From assembly GCA_964383815.1 (NCBI GenBank), contig CAYLIC010000001.1, positions 62,001 through 126,000 of the forward strand: a DNA stretch of 64,000 nucleotides, in the 5' to 3' direction. The DNA comes from UBA11524 sp964383815 (GTDB lineage: Bacteria > Bacillota > Clostridia > Christensenellales > Aristaeellaceae). The position numbers and the translations under genes were made by a program. The notes under the pieces are model-generated. The model saw only the letters and a list, made by a program, of their open reading frames with translations, ran no database searches and was not told the origin of the DNA. Positions within the stretch are counted from its first letter, which is position 1. Each line of letters starts with the position of its first letter. This document shows positions 1 to 7,872 of the stretch, one piece after another.

Positions 1-1860
1 GATGTGCGCTACCGCAATTTTGAGGAATCCGCCATCGAGTATGCCCAAAACCTTGTCAGCGGCCTCACCCTGAGCCGCTTTCAGGCCATCACCCTTATGC
101 GCACTGAAACTGCCGACTATGATGACATGGTTTCCGCTGTGACCACTGCCGTGTCCAACGCGCTGAACACCACCATCCGCGAGGGACAGGTGAACCAGTC
201 CATCCAGACCATTTTGCAGATTGTGGGCTACAAGGTGGAAATCTCCCTTTTCCAGAACATTGTGCCTTCCGTTTTGCGTACATGCGTGAAGCCCAATATG
301 GTTATTGAACAGGAGGCCACGGATATTGCCCGGCAAAAGGCCATGGACGCCGTGGAGCCTGTCACCTACCTGCAGGGACAGAACATCATCCGGGAAGGCG
401 AACGGGTGACTGCCAACCAGATTGCCATGCTGCGTGACCTGGGCCTGCTGGAGGACAACAGCTACGATTTCTCCATCTATGGCGGCGCGGCGCTGCTGGT
501 GGCAGCTGCCATTGCCGTGCTGGTGCTGGGTCTGCTGCTCCTGGCGCCGGAAACGCTCCACGATGCCCGCAGCGCCATGGTTATCATGCTGGTGATGGTG
601 CTGACGGAGGGCCTTTCCGTTATGGCGGTGAAGCTGTTCCATGTTTATCTGGCGCCAATCGCCATGGGTGCCATGCTGCTGACAGGCCTGCTGGGCGCAA
701 AGGTAGGCCTGGCGGCTGCCCTCAGCCTTCCGCTGCTGATCAGCGGCCTGGTGGCAGGCAGCAACACTTCCTTCACGGGGGAAATGGTGCATCTGCTGCT
801 CTCCGGCCTGGTGGGCGGTGTGGTATCCGTCCGCTTTCTGAATGGCAAACCGCAGCGCTTGCGGGTGGTGCTCTGCGGCCTGGTGGTCGCCACCTGCAAT
901 GTGCTGCTGATGCTGGCTGTGGATTTGATGACCTCCAGCGATGCCCACAGCATGCTGAGCAATGTGGCCTGGTCCATTGGCGGCGGCGTGCTGGGCGGCG
1001 TGGTGGCTGTTGGCTTTCAGGCAGTGCTTGAAACCGTGTTCAACCTGGCCACACCCAGCAAGCTGCTGGAGCTGGCAAACCCCAATCAACAGCTGCTTCG
1101 GCGGCTGCTGATTGAAGCGCCGGGCACCTATCACCACTCCATTGTGGTGGCAAACCTGGCGGAGGCTGCAGCGGAGCGCATTGGTGCCAACCCGCTGCTG
1201 GCCCGCACCGGTGCCTATTTTCACGATATTGGCAAGCTGAAGCGTCCCCTGTATTTCAAGGAAAACCAGATGGGGGAGAATCCCCACGATCGCACAGATC
1301 CCTATGTGTCCGCTGCCATTGTCACCACCCACACCAGGGATGGACTTCAGCTGGCCCAGAAGCACCGCCTGCCGCCGGAGATTCAGCGGATTATTGTGGA
1401 GCACCACGGCGACACGCCTGTGATGTTCTTCTACCACAAGGCCTTGCAGCAGGCCAATGGCAAGCCCGTGGACATTGCGGATTTCCGCTACGAGGGCTCC
1501 CGGCCCTCCACCAGGGAGAGCGCCATTGTTATGCTGGCGGATACCATCGAAGCGGCTGTCCGTTCCATGCCCGACCCCACGCCGGACGCCATTGAGCGCT
1601 TTATCGAGCGGCTGGTCCGCGGCAAGCTGGAGGATGGACAACTGAGCGATTCGCCCTTGACCCTGCGGGATATTGACGGCATTTGCTCTGCCTTCAGCAA
1701 GGTGCTCAGCGGCGTGTTCCACGAGCGGATTGAGTATCCCAATGTGCCCATTCCGGGCCAGGAAGCGCCCAAGCCTGCGACTGCAGCCCCGCAGCCAGCG
1801 GCGGAGGATCAGCCTGCACCCCGGGAAACGCCTATGCCTGAAAAGGAGGCGAAGGAATGA
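1..1860 (+). CDS. pgpH: Cyclic-di-AMP phosphodiesterase PgpH (7TMR-HD family), 5' truncated
   Basis: The frame is open at base 1, so the N-terminus lies outside the window; 619 residues remain. The visible order is the end of an extracellular 7TMR-HDED-like region, a block of about seven hydrophobic segments (roughly residues 160-350), then a cytoplasmic HD domain with HHS, HDIGK and EHHGD metal-binding motifs, and a Pro/Ala-rich tail. In the family the HD domain hydrolyses cyclic-di-AMP to pApA at the membrane. The stop overlaps the next start by 4 nt (ATGA), so the two are translationally coupled. The order pgpH-ybeY-cdd-era matches Firmicutes. Confidence 0.93.
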   Translation, partial: DVRYRNFEESAIEYAQNLVSGLTLSRFQAITLMRTETADYDDMVSAVTTAVSNALNTTIREGQVNQSIQTILQIVGYKVEISLFQNIVPSVLRTCVKPNMVIEQEATDIARQKAMDAVEPVTYLQGQNIIREGERVTANQIAMLRDLGLLEDNSYDFSIYGGAALLVAAAIAVLVLGLLLLAPETLHDARSAMVIMLVMVLTEGLSVMAVKLFHVYLAPIAMGAMLLTGLLGAKVGLAAALSLPLLISGLVAGSNTSFTGEMVHLLLSGLVGGVVSVRFLNGKPQRLRVVLCGLVVATCNVLLMLAVDLMTSSDAHSMLSNVAWSIGGGVLGGVVAVGFQAVLETVFNLATPSKLLELANPNQQLLRRLLIEAPGTYHHSIVVANLAEAAAERIGANPLLARTGAYFHDIGKLKRPLYFKENQMGENPHDRTDPYVSAAIVTTHTRDGLQLAQKHRLPPEIQRIIVEHHGDTPVMFFYHKALQQANGKPVDIADFRYEGSRPSTRESAIVMLADTIEAAVRSMPDPTPDAIERFIERLVRGKLEDGQLSDSPLTLRDIDGICSAFSKVLSGVFHERIEYPNVPIPGQEAPKPATAAPQPAAEDQPAPRETPMPEKEAKE

Positions 1861-2747
1861 CCCTTCTCTGGGATATTGATACGCAGATTGACCCATCCTT
1901 GCTGTCCCTGATGCAGACTGCGGCGGACTGTACCTTAGCCATGGAGGGTGTGAAACGCCCCTGTGCCGTTTCCGTCCGCCTGTGTGACGATGAGGCCATC
2001 CACGCCATCAACCGGGAGTATCGCGGCGTTGACCGGGCCACGGATGTGCTGTCCTTTCCCATGGTGAGTTATCCTGCGGGGGTTACCGCCGGCCGGGCGG
2101 ACAGGCTGCTACGCCAGGCCCTGGACGATGAACTGAACGCCTGCATGCTGGGCGACCTGATTATTTCCGTGCCCCATGTGCTGGCCCAGGCGGAGGAGTA
2201 TGGCCATTCACCCCAGCGGGAGGCGGCCTATCTGCTGGTGCACGGCATTTGTCACCTGATGGGCTACGACCACATGGAGGAAGAAGACAAAAGGAGGATG
2301 CGGGCCATGGAGGAGAAGATTCTCAGCGCTGTGGGTCTGGAGCGGGAAGGGGAGAGCGCCATCAGCGATGCCACACTGCTGGCGCTGGCTGTTGCTGCCA
2401 GGCAGCGGAGCTATTCGCCCTATTCCGGCTATGCGGTGGGCGCGGCGCTGCTGGCGGCGGATGGACGGGTGTTCCAGGGCTGCAATGTGGAGAATGCCTC
2501 CTTTGGCCTGACCAATTGTGCCGAGCGAACCGCCCTGTTCAAGGCCGTCAGCGAAGGCGCAAGGGAGTTTACCGCCATCGCCATTGCCGCGGAAAAATCG
2601 GCCCCATGGCCCTGCGGCGCCTGCAGGCAGGCCCTGAACGAGTTTGCGCCGGACATCCGTGTGCTGGTGACCTGGGACGGGCATGTGGACGAGGCGCCGC
2701 TTTCACAGCTGCTGCCCCATGGCTTTGGCCCCAGGGAACTGAATTAA
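1857..2747 (+). CDS. ybeY-cdd: Fusion protein: endoribonuclease YbeY + cytidine deaminase
   Basis: One uninterrupted 296-aa frame. Residues 1-160 are YbeY, a metalloprotein of rRNA maturation and ribosome quality control, with the zinc motif HGICHLMGYDH (H129, H133, H139). Residues about 168-296 are a complete cytidine deaminase: SPYSGYAVGAALL near the start, catalytic CAE at 221-223 and PCGAC at 252-256 as zinc ligands. The joint is a short acidic linker with no stop and no internal Shine-Dalgarno or start at the boundary. In Bacillus, ybeY, dgkA and cdd are separate neighbours; here dgkA is missing and the flanking genes are joined. Both active sites look intact, so each half probably works in rRNA processing and pyrimidine salvage respectively. 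Confidence 0.93.
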   Translation: MTLLWDIDTQIDPSLLSLMQTAADCTLAMEGVKRPCAVSVRLCDDEAIHAINREYRGVDRATDVLSFPMVSYPAGVTAGRADRLLRQALDDELNACMLGDLIISVPHVLAQAEEYGHSPQREAAYLLVHGICHLMGYDHMEEEDKRRMRAMEEKILSAVGLEREGESAISDATLLALAVAARQRSYSPYSGYAVGAALLAADGRVFQGCNVENASFGLTNCAERTALFKAVSEGAREFTAIAIAAEKSAPWPCGACRQALNEFAPDIRVLVTWDGHVDEAPLSQLLPHGFGPRELN

Positions 2748-2766
2748 CGAACAGGAGCATTCGATT

Positions 2767-3666
2767 ATGACACAGACGAAGCAGAACTTCCGTTCTGGTT
2801 TTATTACCATTGTAGGCCGGCCCAACGTGGGCAAATCCACCCTGATGAACGCCCTGGTGGGTGAAAAGGTGGCGATTGTGTCCAACAGGCCGCAAACCAC
2901 CCGCAACCGTATTATGGGCGTGATGACCAGGCCGGAATGTCAGATGGTTTTCCTGGACACGCCCGGCATTCACAACCCAAGAACCAAGCTGGGCGAATAC
3001 ATGATGCAGTCCGTCCGGGATGCCATGGATGGTATGGATGGTGCCCTGGTGCTGGTGGATGCCACCCAGGTTGGCGAGCAGGACAGGACCATTGTGCGGC
3101 AAATGGGCGAGAAAAAGGTGCCCAGGGTGCTGGCCCTGAACAAGATTGACCTTTTGCCCAAGGAAAAGCTGCTGGCACTGATTGCCTCCTTTGCCGATTG
3201 TGGATACGAGGCCATTATTCCCATCAGCGCCATGACCGGTGACGGACTGGAGGAGCTGGTGGCTGCCCTGGCCGCCCGCCTGCCGGAAGGCCCCAAGTAT
3301 TTCCCCGATGATATGATGACAGACCAGCCCGAGCGGCTGATCTGTGCGGAGATGATTCGGGAAAAGGCGCTGCTCCACCTGCGGGACGAGGTGCCCCACG
3401 GCATTGGTGTGGAAATGATGGGCATGAACAAGGAAAGCGATGACTTTATGGAGATTCACGCCACCATCTACTGCGAGCGGGACGCCCACAAGGGCATCAT
3501 CATCGGCAAGCACGGTTCCATGCTGCAAATCATTGGCAGCGAGGCCCGCAAGGACATTGAACAGCTGCTCGGAATGCATGTGAACCTGAAGCTGTGGGTA
3601 AAGGTGCGCCCGGACTGGCGAAACCGCAAAGACGACCTGCGCAACCTGGGCTACGAAAGCAAGTAA
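2767..3666 (+). CDS. era: GTPase Era
   Basis: 299 aa, the usual length. Era is an essential GTPase that binds the 3' end of 16S rRNA during 30S assembly. GTPase motifs are visible: GRPNVGKST (G1), DTPGIH (G3), NKID (G4). The C-terminal KH domain carries the GIIIGKHGSM RNA-binding loop. A Shine-Dalgarno (aggag) precedes the ATG. It starts 19 nt after the ybeY-cdd fusion, so it is the last gene of the pgpH operon, and is followed by a repeat-derived hairpin terminator. Confidence 0.97.
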   Translation: MTQTKQNFRSGFITIVGRPNVGKSTLMNALVGEKVAIVSNRPQTTRNRIMGVMTRPECQMVFLDTPGIHNPRTKLGEYMMQSVRDAMDGMDGALVLVDATQVGEQDRTIVRQMGEKKVPRVLALNKIDLLPKEKLLALIASFADCGYEAIIPISAMTGDGLEELVAALAARLPEGPKYFPDDMMTDQPERLICAEMIREKALLHLRDEVPHGIGVEMMGMNKESDDFMEIHATIYCERDAHKGIIIGKHGSMLQIIGSEARKDIEQLLGMHVNLKLWVKVRPDWRNRKDDLRNLGYESK

Positions 3667-3725
3667 AAACCGACCCCTGGTCTGTCAAAACCGACCTGAG
3701 TTCAAAACCGACTCAGGTCGGTTTT
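3666..3725. repeat. AAACCGAC/GTCGGTTT palindromic repeat, copy 1
   Basis: Three AAAACCGAC units (near 3666, 3687 and 3704) and one inverted GGTCGGTTTT unit. The outer pair forms an 11-bp stem. The same words recur at 26.1, 35.0 and 40.9 kb. Confidence 0.75.
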
Positions 3726-3726
3726 T
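3690..3726 (+). terminator. Intrinsic terminator after era
   Basis: Stem ACCGACCTGAG (3690-3700) with CTCAGGTCGGT (3712-3722), 11 bp, followed by a T run. It is built from the dispersed palindromic repeat. Confidence 0.8.
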
Positions 3727-3794
3727 CACGTTTTGGGTGTGGCGTGCATACACTATACCAGGCCGGAAAACCGGCCAATCAAGGAGGGATTCGC

Positions 3795-3998
3795 ATGCGT
3801 GCACTGGGCTACACGCTGGTTCTGTTTGGCATTATTTCCGCGGTTGTCATCATGCTCTATAGCCAGAACCTGGGCTGGTCTGGCCTTACAGGCTCCATTG
3901 TGGGCATTATGACTGGCATTGGGTTCATCAACCACACGCCGGAGCGCTGCAGGGAAACCACAACCACCGTCAATACCTGCGGCTGTACCCGCTTCTGA
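3795..3998 (+). CDS. Small membrane protein, unknown function
   Basis: 67 aa. The start is set by aaggaggg five bases upstream; the frame is open further upstream but has no other Shine-Dalgarno. Two hydrophobic segments (about residues 3-21 and 28-45) are followed by a Thr-rich tail with the cysteines of NTCGCTRF. I do not recognise a family. It stands alone between the era terminator and its own terminator, so it is probably monocistronic. Confidence 0.7.
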   Translation: MRALGYTLVLFGIISAVVIMLYSQNLGWSGLTGSIVGIMTGIGFINHTPERCRETTTTVNTCGCTRF

Positions 3999-4009
3999 CC
4001 TGCCGGGCA

Positions 4010-4040
4010 CACCGGGGAACCATCCCCGGTGCGCTTTTTT
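4010..4040 (+). terminator. Intrinsic terminator of the small membrane protein gene
   Basis: Stem caccgggga / tccccggtg followed by cgcTTTTTT. Confidence 0.85.
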
Positions 4041-4066
4041 CGGCGGAGAATCTTCCGCGTTTTCCG

Positions 4067-4096
4067 TTGACAAGGGCAGTGGTGTTGCCCTATAAT
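4067..4096 (+). promoter_or_regulatory. Sigma-A promoter of galT
   Basis: TTGACA (4067-4072), 18-bp spacer, TATAAT (4091-4096). The predicted transcription start near 4103 lies past the in-frame TTG at 4099 and so helps fix the galT start. Confidence 0.85.
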
Positions 4097-4128
4097 AATT
4101 GTGCGAAAAAACACAGGAGTGTGTGAAA

Positions 4129-5661
4129 ATGGAGTGGAACGAAAGCGCAACGCAGACCATCGAATGTCTGCTATCCTTTGCTGAGAAAAAACAGCTTATT
4201 GACCCGGTTGACAGGCCCTATGCACGAAACCTGCTGCTGGACGCCATGGGCATGGATGCACCGGCAGGGGAGTTTCTGCCCGGCGAACAGGTGCCGGAAA
4301 CTGCGACTGCCTACCTGAACCGGCTGTGTGACCTGGCTGTGGAAAAAGGCCTGATTGAGAATATGCAGTATGCCCGGGACTTGTTTTCTGCCCGGGTCAT
4401 GGGCCTGCTGACGCCATCACCCCGGGAAGTACGCCGGGCCTTTTCAGCTGCCATGGACTCTCACCAGCCCCAGGAGGCCACCCGGCAATTCTACGACATG
4501 TGCCGGGCCTGCGACTATATCAAGGTGGATTCCATTGCCCAGAACATCCGCTATTTTGCTGTCAGCCCCTGTGGCGAGCTGGAAATTACTATCAACCTGT
4601 CTAAGCCGGAAAAGGATCCCAAGGAGATTGCCAAGCTGAAAAACGCACCCAGTGTGGGTTATCCCAAGTGCATGCTGTGTGTGGAGAATCCTGGCTACGC
4701 GGGCCGGAGCAATTTCCCCGCCAGGCAGAATCACCGCATCGTTCCCCTGAAGCTGGCCGGGCAGGACTGGTACATCCAGTATTCGCCCTATGCCTACTAT
4801 CCGGAGCACTGCATTGTGTTCAACAGCCAGCATATCCCCATGAAGATTGACCGGGGAACCTTTCAGCGGCTGTTCAGCTTTGTGGGTCAGCTGCCCCACT
4901 ACTTCCTTGGCAGCAATGCCGACCTGCCCATTGTGGGCGGTTCCATTCTCAATCACGACCATTTTCAGGGCGGACGGTATGAGTTTCCCATGGATCGTGC
5001 CGGCGTAAAGGTACGCCTTCGTGCCCCGGTAGAAGGCGTTGACGCCTGTATTCTGGATTGGCCCATGTCCGCGCTGCAGCTTTCTTCCGCCAATGAACAG
5101 CTGCTGATTGACGAGGCGGAGCGCATCCTGAACGCCTGGCGCGCCTACAGCGATCCGGCCTGCCATGTGCTGGCAGAAACCGATGGCACACCCCACAATA
5201 CCATTACGCCCATTCTCCGAAAGGTGGGAGATGTGTACCGGCTGAACCTGGTGCTGCGCAACAACCGCACCAGCGATGAGCACCCCCTGGGTATTTTCCA
5301 TCCCCACGCGCCGCTACACCACATTAAGAAGGAGAATATCGGGCTGATTGAGGTCATGGGCCTGTTCATTCTTCCTGGACGGCTGAAAACTGAGCTGGCA
5401 GCGCTGAACGGCTACCTGACCGGCGAAAAGCCCCTGGTACAGCCGGAGGAGAGCGACGCCTCCTTCAAGCATTTCTCCTGGGTGGAAGGGATTGTGCAGG
5501 CTCACGGCCTGTGCGCCACCAACGAGGAAGCAGAAGCACTGCTCCGCGCCGAGGTTGCCAGGGTGTGTGCCCAGGTGCTGGCGGATGCAGGCGTGTTCAA
5601 GCAGGATGAAAACGGCCTGGCAGGCTTCAAGCGCTTTGCCGCCAGCGTTGGCTATTGCTAA
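4129..5661 (+). CDS. galT: UDP-glucose--hexose-1-phosphate uridylyltransferase (Firmicute type)
   Basis: 510 aa. GalT exchanges UMP between UDP-glucose and galactose-1-phosphate in the Leloir pathway. It matches the long type-2 GalT of Firmicutes, with the PKCMLCVENPGYAGR region and the active-site-like GGSILNHDHFQGG. I chose ATG 4129 because AGGAG sits 9 nt upstream; an in-frame TTG at 4099 lies within the promoter and cannot be transcribed. No galK or galE adjoins it; an aldose epimerase lies at 27 kb. It has its own promoter and is followed by a convergent gene. Confidence 0.95.
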   Translation: MEWNESATQTIECLLSFAEKKQLIDPVDRPYARNLLLDAMGMDAPAGEFLPGEQVPETATAYLNRLCDLAVEKGLIENMQYARDLFSARVMGLLTPSPREVRRAFSAAMDSHQPQEATRQFYDMCRACDYIKVDSIAQNIRYFAVSPCGELEITINLSKPEKDPKEIAKLKNAPSVGYPKCMLCVENPGYAGRSNFPARQNHRIVPLKLAGQDWYIQYSPYAYYPEHCIVFNSQHIPMKIDRGTFQRLFSFVGQLPHYFLGSNADLPIVGGSILNHDHFQGGRYEFPMDRAGVKVRLRAPVEGVDACILDWPMSALQLSSANEQLLIDEAERILNAWRAYSDPACHVLAETDGTPHNTITPILRKVGDVYRLNLVLRNNRTSDEHPLGIFHPHAPLHHIKKENIGLIEVMGLFILPGRLKTELAALNGYLTGEKPLVQPEESDASFKHFSWVEGIVQAHGLCATNEEAEALLRAEVARVCAQVLADAGVFKQDENGLAGFKRFAASVGYC

Positions 5662-5697
5662 ACAAAAACAGGACGGGGCGATGATGCTCCGTCCTGC
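5662..5697 (-). terminator. Terminator of the lexA-hlyIII-GNAT transcript
   Basis: Stem caggacgg (5669-5676) / ccgtcctg (5689-5696). Read on the minus strand it is followed by TTTTTGTTT. It sits between convergent genes. Confidence 0.8.
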
Positions 5698-5699
5698 GC

Positions 5700-6191
5700 T
5701 TATTCATGGGCATGCCACACATACACCAGCCTGTCCTGTTTGCCGCCAGGCATGTCGTATACCTGTGCGATGCGCTCCGCCATGCGGAAGCCCAGCTTGT
5801 CCAGCACATGCTGCATGCGGGTGTTACCGCCCATGGTGTCCGCCCAGATGTGCTCCATACCGTACTCGCTAACAGCCTTTTCCATGGCAAGTTGCATGGC
5901 TGCTGTGCCGTAGCCGCGGTTTTTGCAGGTGTCATTCACCATAATCAGGCCTATCTCGCACTTCTTCGCCGCCTTATCAATGCGCTTGAGGGACAGGCTG
6001 CCAACGGCTGCACCATCCGCAAAAATGCCGAAGGTCGGGTACCACTCACGGCGAGATTCATCAAAATCGAAGCTCCTGTCCACATGCTCGCAGCTGTAGT
6101 GATAGGGATGCGGGTCCATCACCGGGTCTGCCACATAGCGGCGGAAGAAATCGTGATATTCCTCACGGGTGAATGGACGCAGGGTAATCAT
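5700..6191 (-). CDS. GNAT family N-acetyltransferase
   Basis: 163 aa, a single GNAT domain. The acetyl-CoA-binding motif is seen as NRGYGTAAMQLAMEKA (motif A), followed by GNTRMQHVLDKLGF (motif B). It resembles RimJ/RimL-type acetyltransferases that modify protein N-termini or small amines, but the substrate cannot be read from sequence. AAGGAGG precedes the ATG. It is the last gene of a probable lexA-hlyIII-GNAT transcript (12-nt gaps) that ends at the terminator at 5.67 kb. Confidence 0.85.
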   Translation of the reverse strand: MITLRPFTREEYHDFFRRYVADPVMDPHPYHYSCEHVDRSFDFDESRREWYPTFGIFADGAAVGSLSLKRIDKAAKKCEIGLIMVNDTCKNRGYGTAAMQLAMEKAVSEYGMEHIWADTMGGNTRMQHVLDKLGFRMAERIAQVYDMPGGKQDRLVYVWHAHE

Positions 6192-6203
6192 GGGGTTGCC
6201 TCC

Positions 6204-6875
6204 TTACAGCACACACAGATAGATGGAGAAAAAATGCAGGATGGTGCCTATCAGGCAGAAAAAGTGAAAGACGGAGTGGAAGTAGCGCTTCTTTGCGCCA
6301 ACGCCGTACAGGATGGCGCCCACTGTGTATGCCACGCCGCCCCACACCAGCAGTGACATGCCACCGGAGGGTACGGCGGCCGTCATAGGACGATAGGCAA
6401 GGACGATCATCCAGCCCATCACCAGATACAGCGCCACAGATATTTTGGCGAATTTCTTCAGGCTGACGGCATTCAGCACAACGCCCAGCACCGCTGTGGC
6501 CCATATGATGCCAAACAACCACCAGCCCACGGTGCCGCGCAGGGAAACCAGGGTGTAAGGCGTGTAGGTTCCTGCAATGAGGAGAAAAATGGTGCAGTGG
6601 TCGATCACGCGAAAGACACGCTTGGCCTTGTTGACCTTCAGGGCGTGATACAGGCAGGACATCAGGTACAAAACGATAACGTTGAAATTAAAAATGATAC
6701 CAGACACGATGTGATAGGAATCGTGTCCGGGCGCACACTTCACCAGGCAAAGCACCAGACCTGCAATGCCCAGCAGCGCGCCCACGCCGTGGGAAATGGC
6801 GTTCAGCAGTTCCTCACACAGGTTATATGCAGGGATGGAAATGCGGTGCCTGGGCTGTTCTTTTTGCTGGGACAT
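6204..6875 (-). CDS. Hemolysin III / PAQR family membrane protein
   Basis: 223 aa with seven predicted transmembrane segments. PAQR-family hallmarks are present: NAISHGVGALLG near the N-terminus, a YHAL histidine motif after helix 2, and a C-terminal FHSVFHFFCLIGTILHF with conserved histidines thought to bind zinc. Members include the YqfA/YplQ proteins; ceramidase-like hydrolysis is suggested for the superfamily but not shown for bacterial ones. AGGAGG precedes the ATG. It lies 12 nt downstream of lexA and may therefore be under SOS control. Confidence 0.9.
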   Translation of the reverse strand: MSQQKEQPRHRISIPAYNLCEELLNAISHGVGALLGIAGLVLCLVKCAPGHDSYHIVSGIIFNFNVIVLYLMSCLYHALKVNKAKRVFRVIDHCTIFLLIAGTYTPYTLVSLRGTVGWWLFGIIWATAVLGVVLNAVSLKKFAKISVALYLVMGWMIVLAYRPMTAAVPSGGMSLLVWGGVAYTVGAILYGVGAKKRYFHSVFHFFCLIGTILHFFSIYLCVL

Positions 6876-6887
6876 ATATCCTCCTGC

Positions 6888-7499
6888 TTATTTGACGAGG
6901 CGATAAAGGGAAACAACCTTGCCCAGGATGGTTACCTCGTCGGCATAAATAGGCGCCATGCTGCTGTTTTCCGGCTGTAGGCGGAAATGACCGTTTTCCT
7001 TATAAAAGCGCTTGACGGTGGCGGAATCGTCAATCATGGCGACAACAATTTCACCGTTGTTGGCGTCCGTTTGCTTTTTGACCACGATGTAGTCTCCATC
7101 CAGAATGCCGGCCTCAATCATGCTGTCGCCGCGGACAAGCAGAATAAAGTGCTCGCCATCGCCCAGCATCACCTCGGGGATGACCACATAGTCCTCCAGG
7201 TTTTCCTCCGCCAGAATGGGCTGACCAGCCGTCACGCGGCCCACCACAGGCACAGCGGTAGAGTTGTTTCGGACAAAATTCGGGTCGCCAACAATCTCCA
7301 TGGCCCGCGGCTTCATGGCGTCACGGTGGAGCAGGCCGCGCTTTTCCAGGCGCTGCAAATGCCCGTGAACCGTGGAGGTGGACTTCAGGCCCACTGCATT
7401 AGCAATTTCACGGACGGATGGGGGATAACCCTTTTGCTGGATTTCAGCCTTGATGAAATCCAGAATGCGCTGCTGATTATCGCCACGGGGACGCTGCAT
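6888..7499 (-). CDS. lexA: SOS repressor LexA
   Basis: 203 aa, the standard length. The N-terminal winged helix has the SVREIANAVGLKSTSTVHGH recognition helix. The autocleavage site is Ala91-Gly92 (VTAGQP), the catalytic Ser126 is in RGDSMIEAG and Lys163 in TVKRF. On RecA-activated self-cleavage it releases SOS promoters. I use ATG at 7499, the start that gives the canonical MQRPRGDNQQ N-terminus; the frame is open upstream but runs into the promoter. A LexA box overlaps its own -35, indicating autorepression. Confidence 0.97.
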   Translation of the reverse strand: MQRPRGDNQQRILDFIKAEIQQKGYPPSVREIANAVGLKSTSTVHGHLQRLEKRGLLHRDAMKPRAMEIVGDPNFVRNNSTAVPVVGRVTAGQPILAEENLEDYVVIPEVMLGDGEHFILLVRGDSMIEAGILDGDYIVVKKQTDANNGEIVVAMIDDSATVKRFYKENGHFRLQPENSSMAPIYADEVTILGKVVSLYRLVK

Positions 7500-7533
7500 G
7501 GGATCGCCGCCTTTGCTGTTTATAGTCAAATAT

Positions 7534-7562
7534 AGTATAACACAAGAGAAACAAAAAATCAA
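7534..7562 (-). promoter_or_regulatory. lexA promoter
   Basis: Minus strand: TTGATT (7557-7562), 17-bp spacer, TATACT (7534-7539). The -35 overlaps LexA box 1. Confidence 0.75.
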
Positions 7563-7572
7563 ACATATGTTC
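7561..7572. promoter_or_regulatory. LexA operator (SOS box 1)
   Basis: AAACATATGTTC matches the Gram-positive box GAACATATGTTC at 11 of 12 positions and overlaps the lexA -35. Confidence 0.85.
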
Positions 7573-7580
7573 TCAATTTC

Positions 7581-7609
7581 TTGCATCATGGGCGAACATA
7601 TGCTATAAT
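7581..7609 (+). promoter_or_regulatory. Promoter of the Cys-rich small protein gene
   Basis: TTGCAT (7581-7586), 17-bp spacer, TATAAT (7604-7609). LexA box 2 lies across the spacer and -10. Confidence 0.8.
7594..7605. promoter_or_regulatory. LexA operator (SOS box 2)
   Basis: GAACATATGCTA: a perfect CGAACATATG left part and a 10 of 12 match overall. Its position over the divergent promoter suggests SOS control of the gene at 7630. Confidence 0.7.
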
Positions 7610-7629
7610 ACCCCCAGGAGATGATGACC

Positions 7630-7872
7630 ATGGCACTGAAGAAGCGCTGCGTATTGGAAGATAAGGAGTGCACCGGCTGCGGTGAATGCGACCGTTGTGA
7701 CCTGGATCCCAACAAGATTTGCGATAACTGCATGAAATGCGTTCAGGGCGATGCGGAATACCGTGCCATTATGGTGGAGGATTTTGAGCTGGAGGCAGAG
7801 TTTGAAGCCAAGCAGAACGGACAGGAGCCAGAGGAGCACGACTGTGACTGCGGCTGCCAGCACCACCATTAG
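7630..7872 (+). CDS. Small Cys/His-rich putative metal-binding protein, probably SOS-controlled
   Basis: 80 aa. AGGAG at 7616-7620 fits the third ATG (7630, spacing 9), not the ATGs at 7621 or 7624. The first half packs cysteines as CTGCGECDRC and CDNCMKC, a pattern for zinc or an Fe-S cluster; an acidic middle follows; the C-terminus ends in HDCDCGCQHHH. I do not recognise a named family. It is divergent from lexA with a LexA box over its promoter. Its stop overlaps the convergent recombinase stop by 4 nt. A DNA-damage role is inference from the promoter only. Confidence 0.75.
   Translation: MALKKRCVLEDKECTGCGECDRCDLDPNKICDNCMKCVQGDAEYRAIMVEDFELEAEFEAKQNGQEPEEHDCDCGCQHHH

Noticed and set aside
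4099..4128. TTG start extending galT by ten codons
   Set aside because: It lies upstream of the predicted transcription start of a near-consensus promoter; ATG 4129 has a well-spaced AGGAG.
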